DNA from: Phytophthora sp. 'mugwort'
Lineage: Eukaryota > Oomycota > Peronosporomycetes > Peronosporales > Peronosporaceae
NCBI GenBank assembly: GCA_033558025.1
Contig: JAUCEF010000002.1
Coordinates: forward strand, 992,001-1,056,000
Reading direction: 5' to 3'
Length of the DNA: 64,000 bases
A program made the translations under genes and the position numbers. The notes beneath the pieces were generated by a model, which worked only from the letters and a program-made list of their open reading frames with translations, did no database searches and had not been told where the DNA came from. Of this stretch, positions 56,451-64,000 are shown one piece after another (the stretch's first letter is position 1; every line of letters begins with the position of its first letter).

Positions 56451-58162
56451 ATGCGCGTGGACATCACCTCGCGCTTCCGGGAGCTGGCCCCAGCATTCCC
56501 CCGCCCGGCTCCGAGACGCCCTAGCGCCTTTTACACAGAAGCCACCGACCTGGTGCGTCTAAGTCCCAGCAATCCTGTCTTAATCGAAGCAATATCGGAA
56601 GCTAAATAATTGTACGTTTTGTAAGTTAAAATAATAATCATTGTATTTTCTCGCCAGTTAAGCAGCTTGCTCGAGCTGGAGAAACTGCTGCGGTGCGTGA
56701 AGCCCAAGTACCTACTGCCCAAGTACTTTATCCGGACCAAAGGGTCTCGTATGAGCGAGGAGGACAAGGACGAGTTGGATGCGGTAAGAGCAATAATTGG
56801 AAAAGGGGACATAATATTCCGGACAAATATATAATAACACGTGGTTGCTGCGTGAAGGATCTGGTGGAGCTCATCAAGAATTGCAGCAGCAGGATTGACG
56901 TGCTGAAGACAGCGGTGGAGGTCCAACGTGAGTTTGTGGAGGAGTTCTGAAATAAATCATCGATGGAATCGGAAAACTGATGGGTATTGTGAAGCTGCTG
57001 TTTCTAGTGTGGGAGAATACCAAAGAGAGGTGGTAGCGTACTTGCTGCAGGTAAAATACTGGTATATGAGTGGTAATTTATGGAGAAGAGAAATGGGTTA
57101 AGGTTGTATTGCTGTTAATACTTTGCAGCGCTTGAAAACTATTGCGGACAGTGCGAAGCAGATGCAGAAGAAGAGGTACCAGCAGCCTTTTCTCCTGTCG
57201 TCACGGTTAGTAAAAATTGTTGTAAATTGTGTTGTTTGTTGTTGTTTGAACTGCGAGGCTAAATGTTATGAGGCGCTTGGGGTGCTAAAGGTTGCTGCCT
57301 GAGGACGACCGGCTGGAGTTGGATGCACTGGAGCAGAAGATCGTTCAGATGCGAACGGAAGAGGCCAAGAAGAAACAATACGCTGCCACATCTCCGAAGA
57401 ATGCTCAAGTTCCGATACATTCGTCGCCAAAGTCACCGAAATCGCCATTAACATCACCTTCTGCTGGCTCTGCATCGCCACTGACCGCGTCATCACCAAT
57501 CGAGCGCGTAAAGCCAGAAATTCGCCAGCGCACCACTCCGAAGACACGAAAGCCAATGCCTGAAGCTCAGGTACTTAGTGAAATGAGTATACAGGTTGTA
57601 AATTTTGCGCTAACCGTTAGTGCTGTGATGACACCATCCAGCAAGCACCGGCGTTTGCCTCACAAAACGATGAGCTTGAGTTCACCGAGGAGCAAGACCG
57701 CCGCTTTCGTGTCGAAAACATTACGCTGCATCGTCACTTTCAAGAAAATCTCGAGGATGCAAAGTGAGTTATGTTTTTTTTGCTCGCGCTACCATCTTCA
57801 TCTTCTGAAATTTGACTTCGGGGTTCGTTATTATTTTAACAGGAAAATGGAGTCGAAGATGGCTGAGATTTCGAACCTAATGGGCCAGTTTGCGGACAAG
57901 ATCATGGAGCAGCAGACAGATATTGAACTGATTCAACAACACGCTCAAGAGACAAAGTCCAACGTTACTCAGGTGAGACGTTGTATGCTTTTTCGTCTTA
58001 GTTTATGTAAAATAAACTCAGCTCTTACATGTGTTTGATTCTCAGAGTAACCGCATTCTGGAGCAAACTCAAAAGATCGGGAAAGGTTACGGTTTCATGA
58101 TCTTCTGCTTTTACTTGGGATTCTCCGTTCTCCTACACATGCTGCATTATTTTAACAACTAA
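56451..58162 (+). CDS. STX18: Syntaxin-18/Ufe1-type Qa-SNARE (nine exons)
   Basis: Membrane fusion protein of the ER, taking up vesicles returning from the Golgi. Exons: 56451-56552, 56658-56783, 56858-56931, 57008-57050, 57129-57205, 57291-57570, 57642-57763, 57843-57972, 58046-58162, giving 1071 nt, 356 aa, all in phase. Exon 3 uses a GTTTGT donor; the better-looking GTGAGT a few bases upstream would break the frame. The N-terminus (MRVDITSRFRELAPAF) and KPKYLLPKYFIRTKGSRMSE match the syntaxin-18 N-terminal domain. The SNARE helix covers ENLEDAKKMESKMAEISNLM through TDIELIQQHAQETKSNVTQS. A single C-terminal anchor (GFMIFCFYLGFSVLLHMLHY) ends the protein. Family assignment is good; exact start of exon 4 is the least sure junction. 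Confidence 0.88.
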
Positions 58163-58290
58163 AATACATGCATCAGGGCTCGTGTTTACGGCAAATTTGA
58201 GTAGCTACAGTGGTGATCTCCACTTTCATTAGATGGTAAGTTTTCGTAGTGATAGAGACAATTATTCTATCTGTTTGTGCTATAATAGTT

Positions 58291-61200
58291 TTAGATCGCA
58301 TCGACAGCTTCTTTACTCAGACCTTCGTAGCACGTGAGTCCATCAGCGTTCAATATATCATCCCTGGCACCTTTCTCCATTAAATACTCCATGAGGTCGT
58401 GGAATCCATACTCGTGGCAGTAATGCAGCAAGGACTGACCATTGAGGTTCTGAGTATTGATGTCGGCTCCACGACGCAGACAGAGCTTTGCGATGCGTTT
58501 GTTGTTGTTCTGACAGGCCACTGAGAGCAGCGTGTTGCCAGTGGCATCTTTCGCGTCGATGCCAATGGACCAATCCGGACTATTGAGGAGTAATTCGACT
58601 TGGTCGTACTTGCCATGCCGACATAGACTCAAGATCGTCTCGAGCTGCTCCGTCTCCTTGACGGCTTGTGAGACAGCATCGTGTTTCTCCACGTGGACAG
58701 CAGCCAGAGGCTGTGTAAATGATGACGCACTAGCAACTAGTGTGACATCTGTAGCATTCTGAATGAGTTCTGGACGGAGCATGAGATCACCAATGAACTG
58801 CGTCCCGAAGACCGCGCGGCCTGCTGTCCAAGGTGAATACTCGACCACCAGCCATTCCTCAAGAGCACCACGAGGTCGGACGATTCCAACGCTTGCTGGC
58901 TGATTCATATTTTTAATGATCGGAAGGTAATTGGCTTGCATCTGACAAGTTTTGGTGCTGCTGACGGCTGCAACAAAGTCCTTAGGGAGACATGCCACTC
59001 GCTGATGCAGAGCGCCACCGAAGCCTTCTACTGCTGTTTGGCTCTCACTGGAGGCATCGACTGGCTTCTGGACCCAAGAGGTTCCCTCTCCTGGTGGTAG
59101 GTGAGTATCATACCCTGGTGTCTTCTTGCCAATGTGAGGCCCAAGCTCAACATCATCCGGAGTTGAAGAGATATCGCATGATGGTGTCATGGAATACCCA
59201 CTTCTTGACGATAACAACGATGCGTCGATGGAGCTGATCACTGATCTCGGAGAACCGGTTGCTTCATCTTCATCAGCTTCGTCCTGCTCGATGTGGCTAG
59301 GATAAGTTGATGTGAGTTTCCGAGCGAGTTCTGATCTTAAAGACGGTGCTCCTGGTCCTAGGGTCGTTTTCAGTGGAGAAATGCATTGCTGCTGCTGGAC
59401 ACGCATGCCAAGGCCCATACCAAGACCAATTCCAAGCTGCAGCATGTCAACGTTGGCTCCTTTCGCGACTCCATTCCCTTGATTCAGTGCCGGAAGAGCC
59501 GATCCGAGAGCTTGTGTGATACTATCAATCATCTGCTTAGTGCTAAAATCCAATGACGGCATCGTGGTATCAGTCGATTCAATGGTCGAAAGCCCAGCAA
59601 CCGGAACGCGTGACTTGGTGGAGCTTGCGGACGATGCTCTACTGTCGACAAGACTGCTTTGCTGTTGCTGATGGCGTTTCAACGACAGGTGCGGCACGTG
59701 AATGCGTGTGAGTTCGCCCTTGCTAGCTGCTTCCGGCCCCGGCGCACCGTCCGTTGTGAGACCTACCACGATGTCGTGCTTCTTGGCACTCGCAGCCACC
59801 AGTTTCACTCGACGTTCTTTCTCTTCGAAAGGCTCCATCTTCTTGGTCATATATTTCCGAAGGTTTTGCTGCGAATACCGCGCAACTCCTCCATCTTTTC
59901 CAGCATCAACATCAGCCCCGTTCGCAGCGCTACCGAGTCCAACACCAAGTGTAGCGACTTCGCCTTCGCCCGTTGTGATGACGCCGTCAATGTCGCCGTC
60001 CTTGCCTCGATACGTCTCTATGGGTAGAATGGGACGCGTCCAGAAGGTATCGCCCGTATGACGATCATACCAATACGCGACGCCACTATCCGTGACAAAC
60101 TCGTCGAACGGACTGTGCTGCATGTACGCCCAGCTGCGATACACAACACTTGAACAGAGTCCAAGAGCACCGTCTGGATCAGAATTCTTCATAAAGTCAC
60201 CTGGTTGCTGTCTACCAAGTGTGGTGAATGCTTGCGGTTGGTTACGACTGGCTTGTCCAATCCAAAGGAGATGAATGAACTCGACGGGCGTATTCTCACG
60301 CGTTGTAGGCACACAAAACGGGTACGTCCGGTCCACTTTGGTGGTTAACGTGGCGTTCCTGGACGCGACGTTCGGAGCTAAGATGGCGCTTGACGGCGCC
60401 ATTTGGACGCCAGCTACCACGTCACTCACTGCGAAAGGATCAACAAGCCAAAACGTACGGAACCCGTTCGCTTTTTCCTCTCCGGTTTGTTCAGGTCGAT
60501 TCACGGGGAAGCGACGGGTCTCGAGGACAAGCTGTTCGTGTGTCGTCTCGTTACTGGACGTCAAAGAGACGAGATGAATGCGGGCCGCTACGACGATGCA
60601 CGGAGGTCTTCGGACATTGAGTGCATGCTGCAGTGCTCGAAACACGTACGCGGGCGTGGTAAGGTCGACGAGAAGGCACGTGAAGGAAGCCGTCTCGTCC
60701 CGTGACGGCATAGGCGCCACGGCACGTCTGTCAAAGACCACGAAGTTGCCAAACTGCGCCGGGATGTACGTGGTCACGAGCATGTGAATCAACAGTAAGA
60801 CTGACAACCCACCGACGTCCAAGTTCCCTGGCGTCGACTTGCGTGAAAAGGTCGCAAACAACACTACAAGCGGCTGAATGTGCTTTGTGCGTCTTGCATC
60901 GGTTGAACCCTGTGGTGGACTACACGCTCCGATCTGTAGTGCAGCTTTGTGTAAGGCTGTGATGGCCATACGCGCAGCTAATCTCTCGAGCCAACTGGCA
61001 CTGTGACCTGCGTCAATGTGTGTGTTGGGCACAGGTAGTGGCAAGCGCTCCAGGAAGGACGGGACGGGCATGGGCACACAGCGAGGTGGGGGTAGCTCGT
61101 ACACTCGAGGCTTGTACAGAGCTATAGGCTTGGTGTACTCTGTCACGAGAAGCCAATGGCGTAATTGCGGTCTAGCTGGATGGATCATGATGACGTCGCG

Positions 61201-63516
61201 TAGAGGAACCGCGTGGTTCCCAGTACGGTCCTTGACGGTCACAGGTGCTTTCGGGTGGAACTCGCATACATTCTCCGAGTACTTTGAGACCCATCGAGCG
61301 TTCTGCAGCGTATTTTTCAGCTTGAAAAACGACAACGAGCGGCTTGTGTCCTTGTCCCCACCTAGCGCTTTGGGTAACTGATCCGTCCGAATCTGTTCAA
61401 GGAAAGAGCGGAACCAGGCACGTGTGTGTAGCTTGCGACGCATGGTCTTGTTCAAAGCGGTAGAGAGTTGGTCGATCGCACGGTACAGTGGATGCCGGCA
61501 CTCGATCACGGTCACGTACTGCTTCAATCTCCGGTCGTAGCGCAGCGACGCTCGCTGCTTCATGAAAATTTCCTGGATCTCTTCTGCGCGATACTTTCGA
61601 CGCAGTTGATCGAGTTCCCAGTTGCCACACATGAGAGCACTCTCAGCAGTTCGGACGGTTCGCGTCACCTCTCGAACGTCATGGTGCAAGTCGCAGTGAC
61701 GTCCATTGCTAGCGCTCCAGCAATTGAAACAAACCCGCACAGCTTCACGTCGAGCAGCGTCTTTCGTCTCGCGGTCGTCCACACTCTCGTCGTGTTGCTG
61801 CGGTAAGTTTTTCCTTGACGTTGGACTCGTACGCGATGCGTCTTCGAGGAATCCAGGATCGGCCAGATCACGGACGTGTGGGGGTCTTCCAGCTCGACTC
61901 ACGGCATTCGCTTTGTTTCGAATGCCTGATGAGCGCGCTGAGGACTTCTCACACTTTGTCAGCTTTGAGTGCTTGGCTCGGTCACGTGCCAGCACAGCAA
62001 TAAACACCGGTTCCTCACGCTTGCCAAGTACGATCTCGCGCTGACGAGGACCTGGCTTGGAATGACTCGAACCTTTATCAGGATTGGATTTGCGACGTAG
62101 TACAACGTTCGAGGCGATCAAGGACGAGATCGAGTCGAATTTGGACACGTGCAGCGCGTTCCGGATCGTGTCTCGTAGCTTGCTGTTCGTGGTGCCGTCT
62201 GCACGGAAGAAAGTCTCATTGGTTTGCCAGTCGCTATTGACATCTAGATTAGCGACTTGGTCGTCGTCACGATCCTCATCGAAGTGATGAGGAAGAGGCC
62301 GCTTTCTGTCGATCAATGGCTGCTCCAGTACATCGACGTCTTCACTGTCTGTATCTCCATGTTGCTCTTGTGTCTGCTCGCTCAAGAGACTACGCTCGGA
62401 AGGGAGCACGGACTCGCATTCCCATGGATTTGGAGAAGAAATGAACGACTCAGGCTGTAGCACTGGCAAAATTCGCGGGGAGCTGGTTAATTTCTTGGCT
62501 GGGTTCGAGCGAAGAGCTCCTGATCGTTGATGCTGTCGCTCTTGATCACTTGATGTCGATCTAGCCGAGGAACAGGCGGGTGATAGAGGAGGCAAAGTGT
62601 CCGACCCGCTACTTCCTAGTAAGGAGCGTTGTTGGTTGGTTCGTGTCACCGTTCGGGTGCTACCATTCGTACTCAATGCAGGCAGTTCAGACAGCGATCG
62701 TGTCGTTGAAACGGGTGTAGCAGTAGTTCGAGTCAAACTCTGCACTACTGGGCGTCCCCATTGACTGACGCCAGTCGTCGCGTTATAGTACCAGACTTCA
62801 CCACGCTCCACGTCACGTATCTCGTGCCATTGATCCATCTCAAGCTCGACCCTGTTACTATCAGCAACGACAACAGCGTCTTGTTTCGACTGCCATCTTC
62901 GACGACACAGGAACCCTCGAGTGTGTGCTTGGATTAAAGTGGCACTCGTGTCCAATCGATTTTCCAGTGTCTGTTCCCGCTGTCGCTGCTTCTTTCTTGC
63001 AGCTTGTTCAGCACAAAGTCGCTCAGCGTTGACGATCTCGTCTTGACGAGTTTGTTCGCGTTGGAACGCGTTCTTTTGCCATTCGACGCCGTGTTTTGAC
63101 GGTCTCATATCGGGGCAAAACGTGTCTTTGGCTTGACGGATTCGAGCTTCCTCGACGTTGAACGCCGATGGATCAATGGCTTCCACAGGGTTCACTCGAC
63201 TTCGCGGAGATTTGATGTCCTCTTTACCCATAGAATTGGTCTCATTCTCGTCGTCGTCATCGTCTAAAACTTCGATTGTTAAGCGAGTTTTGGCTCCTTT
63301 GGACAAGGTTCCAGTACTAACTTTGAAGCTTTTGTAGGGTGACTTTGCTGGTGTCTTTACAAGTCGCAGTAGCTCCGTCGTCTCTGTGTGGAGCTGGACT
63401 AGACTGTCGTCACCTAGAAAGACCACGGGTACCCCCTCGACTGAGACTTGCTTCTCCTTCTGCCTCCGTGTCCGTGAGTGAGTTTCTGCTTTGCGCTTTG
63501 AGAAGAAGGAGCGCAT
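58291..63516 (-). CDS. 1741-aa IQ/WW/ankyrin-repeat protein
   Basis: Start taken at ATG 63516 (MRSFFSKRKAETHSRTRRQK); the frame is open 48 nt further up only from a GTG. An IQ motif (SATLIQAHTRGFLCRRRW, residues 191-208) suggests calmodulin binding. A WW domain follows at about 229-255 (WHEIRDVERGEVWYYNATTG), and a second WW-like segment lies near 1130-1165 (VTDSGVAYWYDRHTGDTFWT). Two or three ankyrin repeats lie near 1650-1720 (GNTLLSVACQNNNKRIAKLC, GQSLLHYCHEYGFHDLMEYL). The rest is low-complexity and charged. No intron is visible over 5.2 kb, unlike most neighbours. Probably a cytoskeletal or cilium-related scaffold, by analogy with other stramenopile WW/IQ proteins; no function can be assigned from the sequence. 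Confidence 0.8.
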   Translation of the reverse strand: MRSFFSKRKAETHSRTRRQKEKQVSVEGVPVVFLGDDSLVQLHTETTELLRLVKTPAKSPYKSFKVSTGTLSKGAKTRLTIEVLDDDDDENETNSMGKEDIKSPRSRVNPVEAIDPSAFNVEEARIRQAKDTFCPDMRPSKHGVEWQKNAFQREQTRQDEIVNAERLCAEQAARKKQRQREQTLENRLDTSATLIQAHTRGFLCRRRWQSKQDAVVVADSNRVELEMDQWHEIRDVERGEVWYYNATTGVSQWGRPVVQSLTRTTATPVSTTRSLSELPALSTNGSTRTVTRTNQQRSLLGSSGSDTLPPLSPACSSARSTSSDQERQHQRSGALRSNPAKKLTSSPRILPVLQPESFISSPNPWECESVLPSERSLLSEQTQEQHGDTDSEDVDVLEQPLIDRKRPLPHHFDEDRDDDQVANLDVNSDWQTNETFFRADGTTNSKLRDTIRNALHVSKFDSISSLIASNVVLRRKSNPDKGSSHSKPGPRQREIVLGKREEPVFIAVLARDRAKHSKLTKCEKSSARSSGIRNKANAVSRAGRPPHVRDLADPGFLEDASRTSPTSRKNLPQQHDESVDDRETKDAARREAVRVCFNCWSASNGRHCDLHHDVREVTRTVRTAESALMCGNWELDQLRRKYRAEEIQEIFMKQRASLRYDRRLKQYVTVIECRHPLYRAIDQLSTALNKTMRRKLHTRAWFRSFLEQIRTDQLPKALGGDKDTSRSLSFFKLKNTLQNARWVSKYSENVCEFHPKAPVTVKDRTGNHAVPLRDVIMIHPARPQLRHWLLVTEYTKPIALYKPRVYELPPPRCVPMPVPSFLERLPLPVPNTHIDAGHSASWLERLAARMAITALHKAALQIGACSPPQGSTDARRTKHIQPLVVLFATFSRKSTPGNLDVGGLSVLLLIHMLVTTYIPAQFGNFVVFDRRAVAPMPSRDETASFTCLLVDLTTPAYVFRALQHALNVRRPPCIVVAARIHLVSLTSSNETTHEQLVLETRRFPVNRPEQTGEEKANGFRTFWLVDPFAVSDVVAGVQMAPSSAILAPNVASRNATLTTKVDRTYPFCVPTTRENTPVEFIHLLWIGQASRNQPQAFTTLGRQQPGDFMKNSDPDGALGLCSSVVYRSWAYMQHSPFDEFVTDSGVAYWYDRHTGDTFWTRPILPIETYRGKDGDIDGVITTGEGEVATLGVGLGSAANGADVDAGKDGGVARYSQQNLRKYMTKKMEPFEEKERRVKLVAASAKKHDIVVGLTTDGAPGPEAASKGELTRIHVPHLSLKRHQQQQSSLVDSRASSASSTKSRVPVAGLSTIESTDTTMPSLDFSTKQMIDSITQALGSALPALNQGNGVAKGANVDMLQLGIGLGMGLGMRVQQQQCISPLKTTLGPGAPSLRSELARKLTSTYPSHIEQDEADEDEATGSPRSVISSIDASLLSSRSGYSMTPSCDISSTPDDVELGPHIGKKTPGYDTHLPPGEGTSWVQKPVDASSESQTAVEGFGGALHQRVACLPKDFVAAVSSTKTCQMQANYLPIIKNMNQPASVGIVRPRGALEEWLVVEYSPWTAGRAVFGTQFIGDLMLRPELIQNATDVTLVASASSFTQPLAAVHVEKHDAVSQAVKETEQLETILSLCRHGKYDQVELLLNSPDWSIGIDAKDATGNTLLSVACQNNNKRIAKLCLRRGADINTQNLNGQSLLHYCHEYGFHDLMEYLMEKGARDDILNADGLTCYEGLSKEAVDAI

Positions 63517-63780
63517 GCTATTGCCGCATTGCTCAAACGATCCGACCAGCTGCACAATTAGCACAGAAGCACAGGAAGAGGCGACGTGGTGGTAACGCCT
63601 TCAAGGTGATCGTCATAACTCCTTTGACGAGAATCTTGATAAATTTGGGAAGTTTGGCCTGTTTGTATAGGTTATTAATATATGGATTTTAGAAGAATAC
63701 ATTGGTAGCAAAAAAAAAAAAACGTTTTCGAAGGCCGTCCTCGAGTTGGTGCAGTTTGGGGTGTTAACCTGCCCTACGCC
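63517..63780. other. Intergenic spacer
   Basis: Upstream region of the IQ/WW/ankyrin gene and 3' flank of the next gene; an A run at 63710-63722. No coding frame. Confidence 0.5.
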
Positions 63781-64000
63781 TTAATCTTGTAGAAGGAATC
63801 GTGCATCTGGTGCACGAGGCGATATTTGTTCTCGAGAGCTGGATGAGCCGTTAGCATAGTCGTCGGGAGCAATTTGCGATTGCTTCCAATGGCTAAAGGT
63901 GCTCTTCATATGGTTAAACTCACCAGTGAGAAGACCATCGAGGACGTCCTTACTTAGCCAGTCGTTGAGTTTGCCTTTTTTCGCGAAAAAAATAATCTCG
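63781..64000 (-). CDS. 3' end of an unidentified gene, cut by the window edge
   Basis: From the window edge the minus strand reads 72 codons (EIIFFAKKGKLNDWLSKDVL then GEFNHMKSTFSHWKQSQIAP, ending in FLLQD) to a TAA at 63781-63783. Composition is protein-like and there is no interruption. An alternative with a 31-nt intron is also open but implausibly short. Family not recognised. Confidence 0.55.
   Translation of the reverse strand, partial: EIIFFAKKGKLNDWLSKDVLDGLLTGEFNHMKSTFSHWKQSQIAPDDYANGSSSSREQISPRAPDARFLLQD

Overview
The window looks like nuclear DNA of an oomycete, most likely a Phytophthora-type peronosporalean. This is inferred from short GT-AG introns of about 60-100 bp, compact housekeeping genes only 100-500 bp apart, and a crowd of Copia, Gypsy, Mutator-like, hAT and Tc1 relics next to a gene-dense block. 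No species can be named from sequence reading alone.

The window is sharply bipartite. Positions 1 to about 42.4 kb are repeat-rich and hold almost no intact gene. In order they contain a decayed Copia element (1-4.0 kb, +); a decayed Gypsy chromovirus with a C-terminal chromodomain (4.1-10 kb, +); a decayed coding region I cannot name (10-12 kb); a Mutator-like (MULE) transposase with an intron (12.7-14.1 kb, +); a hAT element (16.67-23.39 kb) with matching terminal inverted repeats and a near-perfect 8-bp target duplication, carrying a nested second MULE; a truncated Copia fragment whose LTR pieces surround an intron-containing gene fragment (23.8-25.8 kb); a Tc1/mariner element with long inverted repeats and an internal tandem duplication (26.4-28.2 kb); a broken Copia copy (29.6-33.8 kb, +); a short Helitron-like end pair (33.9-34.3 kb); and a remnant of a Polinton-like or virophage-like DNA virus (34.4-37.6 kb), split by a young, almost intact Copia element (37.6-42.3 kb, -) with near-identical LTRs and a perfect AAGAC target duplication.

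Positions 43.5-64 kb are a conserved gene block: valyl-tRNA synthetase (-, ten exons; the model gives exactly 1068 aa), PPIL4 cyclophilin-RRM protein (+), a 398-aa conserved protein beginning with a D-x-N-K-T motif (-, three exons), CDC73/parafibromin (+, four exons, 421 aa), a voltage-sensor-like membrane protein fused to a nucleotide-cyclase-like domain (+), a syntaxin-18-type Qa-SNARE (+, nine exons, 356 aa), a 1741-aa IQ/WW/ankyrin protein (-), and the 3' end of one more gene (-). These serve translation, splicing, transcription elongation, signalling and vesicle fusion; no operon-like logic is expected. Valyl-tRNA synthetase and PPIL4 share a 136-bp divergent promoter.

The most notable items are the virus remnant with its capsid, protease and small conserved genes, the gene fragment trapped in an LTR in antisense, the nested hAT/MULE pair with resolved ends, and the channel-cyclase fusion that lacks both metal-binding aspartates.
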